DNA of 64,000 nt from contig CABFPE010000054.1 of the NCBI GenBank assembly GCA_900660155.1, positions 1,528,253 through 1,592,252 on the forward strand, read 5' to 3'. Source of the DNA: Hofstenia miamia (taxonomy: Eukaryota > Xenacoelomorpha > Acoela > Hofsteniidae). The notes beneath the pieces were generated by a model, which was given only the letters and a program-made list of their open reading frames with translations, was not told where the DNA came from and made no database searches. Positions 24,229 through 36,842 of this stretch are shown piece after piece (the stretch's first letter is position 1; each line of letters begins with the position of its first letter). Both the position numbers and the translations under genes were made by a program.

Positions 24229-26115
24229 CCTTTGGTTGTAACCAAAGTTTGTAGATATGTGAGAAATTGTTTCTAAGGATTAATGTAACAAAAAAAATTT
24301 ACACCATTTTCAAACAACAAACACAACCATTAATATGTCAGTATCAAGTCAATAACTTTTCTGAATTTTCTAGGATATATTGAAGAAATGTATACATGCC
24401 TCGATAAGACTAAAAAATCAAAAAACTAAAACAGATTTATCTTTCAGCGGATACTTTTGTAATCTAGGGATAAAAACCCATAGAAACACTGTACATCCTA
24501 ACGCGCGCTCAAAAATGTGTATGCATCAAGCCTGTACTTCTAAATGATTAACAAAGGGACTCTAAATTAGAGCCCTTAATTTCTATGTTACATTTTGACC
24601 AAATTTAATAAATTTCTCAATAAATGAAATACAATGCTTCACACTCCAATATAACTATAACAAGAGGGGCAGGGTCCCCAATCGAAATTAACAATATGGG
24701 CTGCTCTGTAAGCATGAGGGCCCATTATTATATTGTATTCGAATGGAACTGTCAATATGCTAAACGTTAAAATCTTGTAAATTCCAATTATTGTTTGAAA
24801 TAAAACTGTAGATGGCGTTAAAGATTGGAAGAAACTTTAAATTGTAACTGTTAAGTATATGCGAGAAGCAAATGAATTGGTTCGTTTCGTTTGCAAAACA
24901 AGAAGCGATGTTCCCCCAAAAACTGAAAATTCATTTTTCAAAAAAGTTAAATAATTGGATTTTTAATTTTGACTTCGCGCAAACGTATGTCAAATAGAAC
25001 GAAACTGTTCCAAATGTATACTTTAAAGAGTTAAAATTATTGGCTTTGTAAATTCAAACTTGCTTTCAAGCATTTTCCTGGAAATTGCAAGAAATTTGAA
25101 GAACCTTCAAATAAATTGTCAGGAACAGAATAATCGTCCATTAGCAAGAATGTGGCGGTAAGTGTGTATAAACTTAGAATTCGTTTGTTCAACATTTTGA
25201 AATTATTTTCATTGTTGTTGAAAGTGGAATATAGACTTCTTACACACCATCACTCTTTAAGAGAAAATATTTGGGACTGATATTAGTAAACCTCATTGTA
25301 CTAGTTGGTCTTGCACCAGCCTATCTTAATATTTCTAATTGGTTAAACAGGGCAATTGTCTTCCTACCTCTCAAATTTTTTGCAAGAAAGAAATTTGTTA
25401 TCAATGAAAAATATCTTTATCTTCTCTGAGGCTTGATACAACAATGCAGAGTATTCACATATTTAGTGAGTTCTTGAACTTAATTTGCAAAGGAGCAATC
25501 TGTATCATCCACTAATATATTTTCTTCCTCAGACAGATGACTGGGCATTTAATCACTGAATATATTTTTAGGTACATGTGCTTCATGAAAAAGTTTAGCA
25601 TTTGTACGTTTTCCTATGTATCATTTTAGTTTATTATATTATGCTAAGCACAAGTTAACTGACTGCTTCTATGTTTGACATGTGTAGCGTGGTTTGATGT
25701 TCCTGCATCGTCCCGTCTAACTGTATTTTACTTGCTTAATGCTTTCATTCCGTAAGCATAGTTATTTAGCCCACGAATACCCTGATTTGCTTGGAGAACA
25801 ACACGCAAGTGTCTTTTCAAATATAAATCCTATTAAAAACCAGTAAATGACTACAAGCATTGTAAACAATAAAATTTTAATTAATTACTGTCAAAAGCAA
25901 TGGTGTCTCAACAAATCAAATTGTTTGTCCGAGACTAGTGCAACCCCGCCCCTGTTAATAAGTAAAGTCAAATTGGAAGAAGTTTGTGCAAATGATCATA
26001 AGAAGTTTCTGCAACCAATATTATGAATTTGAATGTAAACCTGCATAATATTACATCAAAAGATATTATTTCTGTTGAATTGCTATCTTTCATTACATTT
26101 ATAGGAAATACTTAC
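24229..26115. other. no clear gene; likely intron of the gene at 26116
   Basis: No element recognised. Because the glycosyltransferase exon ends in a strong donor at 26115 on the minus strand, downstream exons are expected at lower coordinates, but I could not identify one. Confidence 0.4.
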
Positions 26116-26819
26116 AGAAGATATGTATGGTGGGATATGGATTCCTGCCACCTTTTATAACACGCAGATTTTCCATCCGGATGAATATACTTCAGAAGAT
26201 GATAGTGAAGTGCCCCATTATCATCATTGTGATATGTTGTTTTTGGTAAACCAAATGACCAAAAAGCAAAATCAAGAAGAAACAGCTTCGACCAAGTTGA
26301 ATTCTTAACTAAATATGTACCCGACAAGACTTCATTTGATGTAAACCTGCTGTAAAAAATTATATTGAACTTCTCATCGATATAATTTTCAATTCTAACA
26401 TGAGGATTTACAACCAAACAGTCAGAGTCGATGTGCAAAATATAATCAAATCTACTCAGTAAATTTGCAACAATGCAGTGCCTCTTGAAAAAGTTCTTTC
26501 TGGACTTTATTGAAGCGCAAAGAAGAGCTTCCGTAGGATCAATAAAAATGAATGTGTACCCATTTTTTTGGCAATAGCACTTTATTGAACTTATGATGAG
26601 AGATACACCGTTTCGCTTCACATATGACTTATCTGCTACAACAACAACTGCTATTTTCAAAAGATTACTGTGTTCTGCTGAATGATTTTTTGTGATGAAG
26701 GTTACGACTTTATGGATTTCATTTGAATTAGAATCACTTTTAAAAATAAATGAATAAATCAAACCCACGACAATCAAGATGATAAGTGCCAAGCGCAAAC
26801 ATCCAGTAAATCTCTTCAT
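26116..26819 (-). CDS. type II membrane glycosyltransferase, GT34/DUF273-like (first coding exon)
   Basis: An open frame of about 235 residues. Start taken at the ATG at 26819 (MKRFTGCLRL). The longer frame begins GTG just after a TTTTAG acceptor-like site. Residues 5-25 (CLRLALIILIVVGLIYSFIF) form a signal anchor after a basic start, so the catalytic part would face the Golgi lumen. The domain runs from KIAVVVVADKSYVKRNG through FKRHCIVANLLSRFDYILHI, the metal-binding DxD in HIDSDCLVVNP, then SGTYLVKNSTWSKLFLLDFA and a DNGALH motif. This order matches the GT34/DUF273 family, common in nematodes, which transfers sugars from nucleotide-sugar donors. The exon ends CTTCT before a consensus donor GTAAGTATTT, so the C-terminus lies in further exons. 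It is intact over its length, unlike its neighbours. Confidence 0.75.
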
Positions 26820-26916
26820 GGATATTTTTGGTTTCACTACATCTAAAATTTAAATATGTTTGGTACTTTATCATAGCTAATAATTTCCACAACAGTTCAA
26901 CTACGACATTAGAATA

Positions 26917-26920
<4 letters not shown>

Positions 26921-26980
<60 letters not shown>
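26921..26980. repeat. (TA)n microsatellite
   Basis: Sixty bases of pure TA/AT, just upstream of the glycosyltransferase exon. Isoleucine-tyrosine frames through it are spurious. Confidence 0.97.
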
Positions 26981-26982
<2 letters not shown>

Positions 26983-27026
26983 TTGTGCATAATAGCTTGG
27001 ACTAATGTTTTTCACATTAACTTTGT

Positions 27027-27350
27027 TCTCTTCGTTGTTACTGGTACTTTGAAAGTGTGAATGCTAAATTTCAAAATATACCTGTTAGCTTAACATTTCT
27101 GACAATTGCTGAGCACTTATATCATTATTCACTCCAAAATGCGTGGTAAAACTATTTCCATTGAAATAAGAAAAACTTTAGTTTCAAAACTCTTGGAAAA
27201 AATTCCACAGAAAAAAATTTGCGAATTTCTTCAATTATCAAAGCAAACATTATTTTCATTTGTTTAATATTATAAAAGAACCAGGGCGCCCTTCTGCACA
27301 ACCAAATTTAGCCCGTATTTCTAGAGTTTGCCAGCGTTTGACATCGAAGC
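27027..27350 (+). mobile_element. Tc1-like transposase N-terminal fragment
   Basis: From ATGCGTGGTAAAAC (27138) it encodes a helix-turn-helix opening of Tc1 type, IRKTLVSKLLEKIPQKKICE followed by FLQLSKQT and a YYKRT segment. That is the DNA-binding start of Tc1/mariner transposases, with no catalytic part. Related copies lie at 39525-39757 (same strand) and 31203-31345 (inverted, non-coding flank only). Followed by a (TA)n tract at 27376-27404. Confidence 0.6.
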
Positions 27351-27372
27351 AGTTGAAACTAGATTGGATAAA

Positions 27373-27407
<35 letters not shown>

Positions 27408-27490
27408 GATAAAGAAATGTAGTACAGTTTAATATTCACATAAAATTGAAATTAAATGCAGTCTTTGTTTCTGACAGATTTCAAAAGTAA

Positions 27491-28235
27491 TTACGCCACT
27501 GAAGATCAGCAATAAGTGTATTTAACATGAATTTTATTACAACTGAAAAGTTTAAGTGAGTAATCATGGTTGGCATTGGTCCTAAAATAGCTCTTTAGAA
27601 TAATGCATAGACATAAACAAGAATATGCAACACAGCTATACACCTTTCCAGATAGATAGCTGTTTTAGGAACTGAAAAAATATGGCAGCTCGGATCTCAT
27701 TATCAATGATATAAAATTGAGAAATATTTTAAAAATTAAAATCCAAATTTTATAGTTCAAAAGATTTTCAATTCATAGAAAATTATTGAACATTCATTAT
27801 ATTAAATACTAAATGTTATATTTCACTAGAAAATAAAATGTTACTTGAAAATTATATATATACGTGAATATATAATTTTTAAAAGAAAATGTTCGGGAAG
27901 ATTTCTACAAATGCTTGAAAATGACAACAATGTTTGTCGAAACATGTCGCAATAAAACGTTACTTAAAAAATGTATTGACTCTATATATATATATATATA
28001 TATTAGGATACTGCTTTCTAGCTTTTAAAAAAATATTTTACATGACAGAAAGGGTTAGTAGGAATTCAATTTTAAATATAAAAACGCCCCAACAAATCGC
28101 TTTGAGTATTGGGAATGGGAAGAATTTGAAGTCCTTGAGTACCTAAAACAGTTTCGTATCTTTCAAGTAGCGCAGGGTAGATTAGTGTCAATATAATATG
28201 TACAAATGTAGTTCTCTATCCTACTGCTAAATAAT
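27491..28235 (+). mobile_element. Penelope-like terminal repeat region, copy X
   Basis: Aligns with 39762-40516 over about 745 bases. Near 27908-27960 it contains ATGACA...TGTCGAAAC, a hairpin followed by CGAAAC. This resembles the degenerate hammerhead-type motif that Penelope-like elements carry in their terminal repeats, and it is followed by a (TA)n run at 27983-28003. A Penelope-like RT lies at 41319. Attribution to that family is inference. Confidence 0.4.
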
Positions 28236-30823
28236 TCGACTATTATATTTCTAAGAAATTGTCATCAACTATAATCATAATATATTTATAGTTTAAATAG
28301 TTGAGTTTCTTATTGTATTACCTCCCGTCATAGCCGCCGCGAGCGGGGGGAAGTTGCTTCATGTTTAGTTGATTGAATTGACTAGCTTATTGTCGAATGG
28401 AAATGCCGAATTTCTTAGTAATACTTGATTTAAATAAATTTCAATTCATTTTTAATTCTAATGTATATAGATAAATTGTGAATTATTCTATTAAGAATGC
28501 ATAGAATGCGCAAGTAATTTTTTGGTGATTAAAAATTTTTTCTAGATCGTTATAAAAAGTCTTTAAATCCTTAACGGGTAAACAATGCTAAAATAAATTT
28601 CAGTTAAACTAAGTATGGGGTAACAAAGTTACCCCAATTAAAAAAGCCTAAACTGTATAAATAGATTTTTACATATGAAAATTTGTAAATTCCTTCTTTA
28701 GCTTTTAAGCAAAAAAAAATTTTAGACGCTTTGCCTAAAAATCTTACTTAAATATACAGGATATTTTTACAATTAAAGCTTTTGATCCAAGAATTGGAGG
28801 CAGAGTAAATTTGTAACCGCTACCCTCCCCAAGGCCCACATTTTCAAAAAGCTTGACACGCTGACGACAAATAATAATGTTTTGAATGCATTTGGCCCAG
28901 ACAATAAAATTTTAGGCTGAATTCGAACACTTCCTTTTATTTCCCGCAATCATTTCAATTAGTCTCGTCTGCAGTAAACATGCAATAGGAAAGGAAAGAG
29001 GAATTAGATTAGATGCGTAGTAATTTGCTTAATTTAGTCAGGGGATAATGTGTGGTAATATATATATATATATATATCCTAAAATGGATACAGCTATTTT
29101 CTGTGATTGTCTTCTTCACGTAACTACATTATTCAAAAAACTTAACATACAAAAGCTAAAAAGACTTATAATAAATTCACAATATAGATGTCGTTTGTGT
29201 TCGAGCTAAATGGATATTTATAAAATTTTCATGAAATCATAGCATTAGGGTTTTTCAACCTAACTATAACAAACTAGCAATCATCCTAAAGCAAAAGTTA
29301 TAAGCGGATTAATTTTTGTAACAAAGTTACCCCAAACAGCATATTGATGTTTTTTTGAATCTAAATAAGAAAAGTTAGGATGGCTCCCATATTGTCCAGA
29401 CAAAAAGTACGTAAAAATGTGGGAAAGTCACAAAATATCAGGTTCTTCCTATTTGATTTGAGCTCAAAATCCTATTCTAGTTCTTATTGGGGTAACAGAA
29501 TTGCCCCAAACTTAATTTAAACATTAAACCAGATTAAATCTTTGATTAATATCTGGAAATAATGATGTTATTTTAAAATCTACTGATATGGTAAATATTG
29601 ATTCCAAAATAGTTGAGTGGTAGAAAATAACAAACCATAGGCCTATGTTCTTATATTTTCCACATAGGATAGGCGATTGAAGCAGATTCTAGCACATTAC
29701 TTCGGATAATAAACTGCTTGGAAAATATGATCTCATCTCCTTGTTCTCTTTCAATTAAATGATTAAATTTCTTTAAAAAGAAATGAAATATTTTTTCTAC
29801 AAAAACTCGTGCAAAAAATTTTTTGCCCTTCCTTTAAGAAGTTTCTCGCGGCGCCCTTGCCTCCAGTATTAATTTTTCATGTCCAAATTAAAAAATAACC
29901 ACTTTGCAATGTCAACATGAATTGAGAAATAAAATTGTTTCAAACAAGATAAATTTACTTCAAAATTAGAGCAAAGGCGATGAAAACAACAATAGCACAA
30001 ATAATGGCAAATTAAAGAACAACCCCAAAATATATGTTGCAAGACATTGAGAAAAAATTGTTGTAGAGTGTATTAAAATCAGTGATAGAAAAGTTAATTT
30101 TTCAAACAAAATTTGAGATTAAAATATAAATTTTGAATTACTGAAATTGGATACTAAATTGAATTAAAAATTTTAAATTATATAACAGCAACATTAAAAA
30201 ATTAATACCCTATTAATAGTATGCCGACGGTATGGTTTCAGTAACATTTTTGTGTTAGGGATTATAATAATGACAAACCTTCTGAGTACTACGTTTATCT
30301 TGGCATTGCAAATTGATTAGAGTGCATATTTAAATGAGATTTTTTATTGAAGAGCATCCCAAATTATATTAGTGTTTTTACATTTTGGCAGTGTTTGCAA
30401 AACCTAGGGTATTCCACTTGCTTCTCTGTTCAGTGCTTTTTTGCCATACATATTTGAGATAATGATTTGTAAGAATTCTGTTCTTCCATTTGCAAGTTTG
30501 TAGAAACAAATGTTTTTGGTTGCTTTACTATTTTCTCATTATGTGATGGCCAACATGAATCGCATTTTCAGATTTAAAGTATTCGTCACCAATTTTACAA
30601 ATTGTTGGAAAGAATAAGGCGGAACCTTTGTGTGAAAAATGAAATTTAATTAAAACATGTCACTTAGATTGAGATTATTAACACACTTTAATTCGGAGTC
30701 AATGTAAAAATATGTGTAATTTAGAAAATGTACAAATGCACAAGTCTTAAAAATTTTTGGATCCGAAGTTTCTCAAAATAAAGATCCCCTCATTTCCAAT
30801 TTTTTGGAAGCATCATCATCTTT
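28236..30823. other. no gene; three GGGGTAAC hairpin motifs
   Basis: AT-rich DNA without a supportable open frame. Contains TGGGGTAAC-AAA-GTTACCCCA at 28616-28636 (perfect nine-base stem), the matching half at 29318-29335 and a related hairpin at 29487-29509. It also has a TA tract at 29059-29077. Confidence 0.5.
28616..28636. repeat. perfect hairpin TGGGGTAAC/GTTACCCCA
   Basis: Two nine-base arms around AAA. The half-sequence AACAAAGTTACCCCA recurs at 29320 and a looser version at 29487-29509. These may be tips of small transposons with palindromic ends. No coding sequence lies between them. Confidence 0.6.
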
Positions 30824-31010
30824 TCTATATCTATAACTATAGAATTGAATTGTTGTCTGTATGTGCGCTATGCACGCCTAAACTACTGGGCGGATTGTCA
30901 CCAAACTTTGCATGGTGACTCCCTATCACCCTGGAAAGGTTTTAGGCAGAATGTAACTATATTTAAGTTAGTGTCATAATTTTGAAAGCCTTGAGCGTAA
31001 GAGTTCGGAC
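30824..31010 (+). mobile_element. possible Helitron-type 5' end
   Basis: TCTATATCTATAACTATAGAATTGAA, then TTGTCTGTATGT, then AAACTACTGGGCGGATTGTCACC closely resembles a 5' terminus often seen in animal Helitrons (TCTATAT..., TGTCTGTCTGT, AAACTACTGGACCGAT), which I recall from repeat libraries. No Rep/helicase coding and no CTRR end is visible, so this is a fragment or a non-autonomous copy. Confidence 0.4.
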
Positions 31011-31202
31011 TAATTAAATAATTTCCATTTTAAGCGACCGTATAGCCCATATTTGTTGAAAAGTCGGTGAATTGTGGATTCATGCAAAAACCCATCTATC
31101 CAATTTACTTTCAACTGCTTTCATAGTTGAAGAATTCGCAATTTTTTTTCTGTGAAATTTTTCTCCATGGATTTTGAAACTAATTTTTCGTATTTCGATG
31201 GA

Positions 31203-31345
31203 AATAGTTTTACAACGCATTTTGGAGTGAATAATGATATAAGTGCTCAGCAATTGTCAGAAATGTTAAGCTTACACCTAAATGCTAACAGGTATATTCT
31301 GAAATTAAGCATTCACACTTTCAAAGTACCAGTAACAATGAACCA
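31203..31345 (-). repeat. inverted copy of the 27027-27175 repeat
   Basis: The reverse complement matches 27027-27175 (TTGTTACTGGTACTTTGAAA to ACAACGCATTTTGGAGTGA), i.e. the region around the Tc1-like start. The open frame reported on the plus strand here is an accidental reading of that repeat. Confidence 0.7.
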
Positions 31346-31959
31346 TTATGCACAATAGGCTGTATATGCAACTGATATTAATGTAGCATTAATGGTAGTT
31401 GTTTATCGGACAGACCTCGCGCTTTTCTTGTTATTGACTGGTAGTTGTAATATTTGTACATATTGTAAATAACATTGTATATAAAAACCAATGCATTTTG
31501 TAAATAGAAATAGTTTGAACTGTATTCTCTTTGTGTTCATTAGAATCACACCCCCGTGATTCTACATTAAGAATAACGTAAACTGATGTTATTGCAAAGA
31601 CAAAATTCGCACAGTAGACAGATCGTTAACTGCCTTATTGAAATTTTACGCCAGTCTATGATGGTTGTTTTAAGTAAAGTAAGTTTGAATCGTAAAACGC
31701 ATGAATAATCAAGATCAGACTGCCAACATGTTCTTGATATTTCAGTTATGAGTAAAACTGAAGTTAAAATACATTGGACTAACTTTCTAGATTTTAACGA
31801 AAAATACTTCGTTGTAATTTTGATATAGAATACATTTGATAACTATGAAGCCACCCACAGCCATCTAGTAATGACAGTCTTACAATAGGTCGAGAGACCA
31901 AATATAAATGAGGCCATTTCATTTGTAGTAAAAAGTACTCAAAAACATCTTCATTTTTT

Positions 31960-32662
31960 TTATTTCTTTAACGTTTTACATTTTAAGAGATTATTTGTAC
32001 AATCATTTTGACAATTTCTAAAATTGTTAAAAAGTATACTTACAATTGTCTTCAAAAATAAACTTTTCAAATTGCTGACATGACAAGATTGTATTTTAGA
32101 ATCATGAAATCCAAAGAAGCCTTCCAGAGCTTTAACAGAAATGTTCGGCAAATTTTGATTTTGGGATAACACTTCGCAGTTTTCTAAAAGAAAGTGAATA
32201 CATAAGTTCCTATTTTTGCATTGGCAAACACAAGACAACCTCTATTCAAGTCCTTAACGTATGTTATTTTCAGAAACTGGATTCGGCTGTTCCCAGTTCT
32301 TCAGACACAGGCAATCAAATTTTTTCTTCATTTTGGAAACGATATATCCTGCAACATATTGAATGGTTTGTTCTTCATGGCAATGAAATGATGAAATATT
32401 CATATCGAAGGACAAGGTTTCCATTACATTGGAATAATTCGTGTCTTCTGTATTAATTATTTCATTCAGACTTTCAATAGAATGGTCCTTTAAAAATTTT
32501 TTTATTGTTATTGATTTTTCTGAATGCAGCACATCACGAAGACTAACAAGAAAACTGCCACCATGTAATTGCCTATAGTGACCAAATCTTCACTAAATAC
32601 GGTCTTGATTAAGACAAATCGGTAACAAGTATTCCATAGCTAATTGACAAACACCAGTAGTT
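31960..32662 (-). pseudogene. P-element (THAP9-like) transposase, C-terminal part
   Basis: From the upstream side it reads RFGHYRQLHGGSFLVSLRDV then LHSEKSITIKKFL (32600-32500), a hallmark of P-element/THAP9 transposases. The C-terminal FHCHEEQTIQYVAGYIVSKM with a CLCL pair follows (about 32390-32300). These proteins cut and insert DNA via a GTP-assisted RNase H-like core. Frame changes occur, and a separate C-terminal frame continues to 31960. The part upstream of 32662 is displaced to 37027 by a gypsy insertion. Inactive. Confidence 0.75.
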
Positions 32663-32667
32663 GTAAC

Positions 32668-32857
32668 CGTAATGAGTTGACAGTACAAATGAGTAAAATC
32701 GTTTTATTAAAACACAAGCAACAAAGATTACAATTATATACAATAGACACTACAGGATGACAAGTATGTCAGGATCAGGACGCATCACGGTAAATAGTAA
32801 CTAGTAACTAGCCAGTACATCCCAGGCAAATATGAGGTAAACGTAACCAATACAACA
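32668..32857 (-). repeat. 3' LTR of the gypsy element (190 bases)
   Basis: Begins TGTTGTATTGG on the minus strand and ends against the GTAAC target duplication. It aligns with 36843-37021 over its length, differing by roughly a dozen substitutions and a few indels. Confidence 0.9.
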
Positions 32858-32880
32858 TCCTCCTCCTTTTTCACTAGTTC

Positions 32881-33864
32881 TTAGTTGAAGTGATAGCTTG
32901 AATTTATTGGGCAACCATAGTATTGAGGATGTCTTCTTTCTCTTTGTGGTCTCTCCTTTATACTGGTGGATGAAGTGTTGCTTCCCGACGTTGTTGGTGC
33001 TTCTTCATTTCCTGTTGCCTTGGTGATGTTTTGAGAAGTGGATGCATCATCTTGAACTAACCCATTGAAATCGTCTACGGGGCTATAGTTCCTTATTGTT
33101 TCTGATGCCATAGCTTTGCCGTAGTCTATAAAGTGTCGTCGATTTCTTCGGATAAGAACTTTTCCCACTTTTACAATATATGATCTTGGTAATTTTGCTT
33201 TACCGACCACGACTCCAATAGAGTTTCCCAATGTTACAACTAGTCGTACATTTGCTCCAGGTTTTAGATCTTCTAATGCTTGCGCCTGACGGTTGTAGAA
33301 TTTTTCCTGAGAAGATCTGTATTTGCTTTCCAATTTTTTAAATTCATGTCTTGGAACCATTTGTAATCAATGCATTGGATCTTAGACGGCGACTATACAA
33401 CAACTGAGCTGGAGAGTACTTACAGAATGATAACCGTGAGTTATTATAGTCCATCAGTGCTCTTCTGTAGTCGGAAGTCTTCTTAAAAATCTTTTTGAAA
33501 ATTCTGACTGCCCTTTCGGCTGTTATATTGGATTGCAGGTACTTGGAATTGCTATGCAGCAATGAGATGCCAAGCCTATGTGAAACTCTTTGGAGCCAAA
33601 TGGGTTGTTATCAGCAACAATCTGGTGAGGAATTCCATGCATTGAGAAAATATCTTTTAATTTTTTTAATTTAACTGCATGTGCATTTTTCCTCTTTATC
33701 TGCTGACTTTGAAGGAATTCTGAATAATAGTCAACACAGATGAGAAAGGTTTGGTTATTTATTTCTGCAATATCAAGACCAATTTTGTGAAATGGAAGTG
33801 GCGGTCTTTCATGATGGATCAATGGACTTTTCTTGTTTATTGTTTGGTGCATCTTGCATGTCAC
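32881..33864 (-). pseudogene. Ty3/gypsy integrase fossil with proline-rich tail
   Basis: Core motifs include KIGLDIAEINNQTFLICVDYYSEF with the first acidic residue, and IPHQIVADNNPFGSKEF with the second. The C-terminal part has an RRHFIDYGKA-like end and a low-complexity Thr/Ser-rich tail ending in RRHPQYYG. The family function is insertion of the cDNA into host DNA. Confidence 0.8.
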
Positions 33865-34020
33865 GCATTTTGCAATGAATGATTTGATATCATCACCCCT
33901 TCGTGGCCATTCATTATACCCATATGTGCCCCATGAAGTACTTCAATTACTTGTTCTCTGCATGACTCAGGTATGTAGACACAACAATTCCGCATGATAA
34001 GTCTGTCTTCAATATAAAGT

Positions 34021-35552
34021 TCATGTTTGATTTTTTCTAAATTCTTTTGTTCCCAATGATGTTAGAAATCCTCTATCAGGCCAAGTAGATTCTATGAATC
34101 TCATAACCGTCTTTGAGTCCGGATCGCTCAAAATTTCATTGCAATCTTGCTCTATGTTCAGTGCTTCAGTCGTTGACAATGCGTGGACAGCTATCTCTAA
34201 ATTTCGTTCCAATTCACTACTGTTTACTCTTGGCAACTTGAATCTAGATAGTGTGTCAGCAAGAAAGAGTAATTTACCTGGTTTGTATTGGATTTTTAGT
34301 GCTGGGTACTTCTGCAGTATTACAAAGAGGCGCTGCACTCTTGGAGGGCATGTTGTAACGGCTTAAGTTGCAAGTTTTCCAGCGGTTTGTGATCGGATTT
34401 GACCACTATGGGCCGTCCATATGTGTATTGATGAAAATGTGTACAAGCATACGTGATGGTTACCAATTCTTTTTCAATCTGTGAATAGTTTTCTTCCGTC
34501 TTTGTCATCGATCTTGCAGCATAAGCAACTGGTTTATTTTCTTGAATGAGACAAGCTCCTAGTGCTGATTTTGAGGCATCCGTTTAGATAGTGACAGGTA
34601 GCTTATTATCGAAATGCCTTAGTATTGGATCGGATGTTAGGAGTTCCTTCAAGTGTTGGATGGATTTTTGTGTTGCTGATCCCACATAAATTGCGAATCT
34701 TTCTTTAGCCGGTGTTGCAAAGGAATTTCTGAGTAGTTAGGAATAAACTCGGATAAATAGTTGACCATTCCAAGAAATCATTGAAGAGACTGTTTATCTG
34801 TTGGTGTTGAGTATCTTTCAATGACTTGTACATTATTTGGGTCGGGATGAAATCCATGGTCACTTATGATAAATCCCATATATTATACAGTGTTCTTCAT
34901 CAGTTGAATCTTTGTTCTATTAAGTTTGATATTCCTTAAGAGTGTTCGTTGTAGTAATACTTTCACTGTTTCAATATGAGTTTCTCTTGTCACTAGCTAT
35001 GCAGATGTCGTCATGGATTGTGATAACGTTTTCTATGTCTCCAAACTCTCCATCAATCATACTTTGCGATTTGTCTGATGCAGATGACAATCCAAATGGT
35101 ATTCGGTTCCAACAATATCAACCAAATGGCGTGTTAAAGGTACACAGGAGTGCTGAACACCTTGCTAACAGAATATGCCAGTAACAATTTGAGAGATCCT
35201 TGACTGTAAAAAACTTCTTGCCATTGAAGAACTCTCGAAGTCTTGCGTTCAAAGGCAGATAGTATTCTCAGTTAATTTGTTGGTTCAGTGTTTTGTTATC
35301 AAAGGTAATCCTTAAATCTCCATTAGACTTTTTGACAACTACCATGCTACCAACCTATTCTGTTGCTTCATCCACCTTTGAAATTATTCCAGATGCTTGA
35401 CGATCTTTCAACTTGCTTTTCAACCTTGGAATTAATGACAAAGGGTATCTTCTAGGGGGATGAATAATTGGTGTTGCAAATCGCTTCAAGGGGATTTCGT
35501 ACTCATCATGAACTCTACCATATCCAGAGAAAACGTCATTGTATTTGTGCAA
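34021..35552 (-). pseudogene. Ty3/gypsy RT and RNase H fossil
   Basis: At the upstream side FSGYGRVHDEYEIPLK and a PRRYPLSL segment mark the start of the RT domain. Downstream, ENYSQIEKELVTITYACTHF and VVKSDHKPLENL are RNase H signatures. KIQYKPGKLLFLADTLSR closes the domain. Part of the 32668-37021 element. Confidence 0.8.
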
Positions 35553-36164
35553 TATCTCCTTTAAAACATCTTTTGCTAGCCCGGATGTTTTGTGGTTGTC
35601 TATTGCATTCCAGGCCCCATCCGAAAAGGGTTAAATCTCTCGAGTTTTTGATAGAGTGTATTTCGTTCTCCTCTTTGTTCTTGAATCTTACTCCCAGTAT
35701 TTCTGTTTTTAATGACGTTTATTAGCCTAGAAGCGCTTTGTTATTAGTTGGAACAACTAAGAATTTCACATTTAGTTTTCACTTATTCCTTCCTATGACA
35801 GTAGGTAATTTGACTTCTCCACTGATTGGAATATTCTGTCCATTATAACCAATAAGCTTGCCACGAGATCGTGATATTGGTATCTTTTTGTTAGACTTCT
35901 TTTCAATTTTACTTACATTGAGCACCAGAATCAACTTTGATGTTAAGGGGATAGTCCTCAATTAGGATAGTTGTTGTAAGGTCTTTAATTCTTGATTTTT
36001 CCCTTTGATGAATGAACCACATCGCATTCGTCTTCACTTTATGCATCTTCTTCATCCAAGTTGTCTAAATCTTGGCGTCTTTGATAGTGAAAAGAGTTTC
36101 TTTGCAAATGGGCTCTGCATTTTACTGCGAAATGGTTCAGCTTGCCGCATTTATTGCACTTTTT

Positions 36165-36752
36165 TCAGAATGCCTGACAATTTCTAGCCACATGAATCCT
36201 TCCACACTGTCTACATTCATAATATTGAGTGCTTAACTGATTCTTTCTTCGTCTAATAGCATCAATCTCTTGTTTGGTGTTAACATCTTCATCATCAATA
36301 TTCAGTTGCCGTAAATGTTCAGTCATTTCCTCTTCTGCACGAGAGAATTGAGTAGTTTTTTGGAGATCAATATTGGGTTCTATCCAAAAGTCTTTCTTGC
36401 AATCAGATGTCTTGAATTGAGAATATAATTCGATCCTGAATAAGACTATCTTCGAGTGGTCCAAAATTGCAGTGCTTTGCCTGGGTTCTTAACATATTCA
36501 CAAATTGGTCAATTTTCACGTTAGATTTAGATAGCTTGAAAATTGAAATCATTCAAAAACTTCATTGGCTCCTTGTGTAAAGTAATCATCAAGTTTCTTC
36601 ATGACATTTTCGAATTTATTTTTATCCTTTGTTCTTGGCCATGTAAAATTCGTAAAAACTTCATTTGCTCCGTCTCCAATGCATCGAAGCAGAATTTCAA
36701 TTTTAACCTTGTCCGCCTTTTCTTCAACCTCAGTGGCTTCCATGAACAGCAT
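36165..36752 (-). pseudogene. Ty3/gypsy gag fossil with zinc knuckle
   Basis: A capsid-like stretch (KIEILLRCIGDGANEVFTNF, then FENVMKKLDDYFTQ) is followed by a CRQCGRIHVARNC nucleocapsid knuckle. In the family these coat and package the RNA. Confidence 0.75.
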
Positions 36753-36842
36753 AAAGCTTCATTTCCATTTGCTATACTTGGACTATCGATATCAAAGGGA
36801 AGAGGCTTCAATGTTTCGAATGCCATTCCACCTCTGTCGCCA

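Noticed and set aside
26740-27015. Isoleucine-tyrosine repeat proteins over TA tracts (also 14308-14622, 39068-39346, 53275-53484)
   Set aside because: They are translations of (TA)n microsatellites.
31152-31358. 68-residue plus-strand protein
   Set aside because: It is the reverse reading of the repeat also found at 27027-27175.
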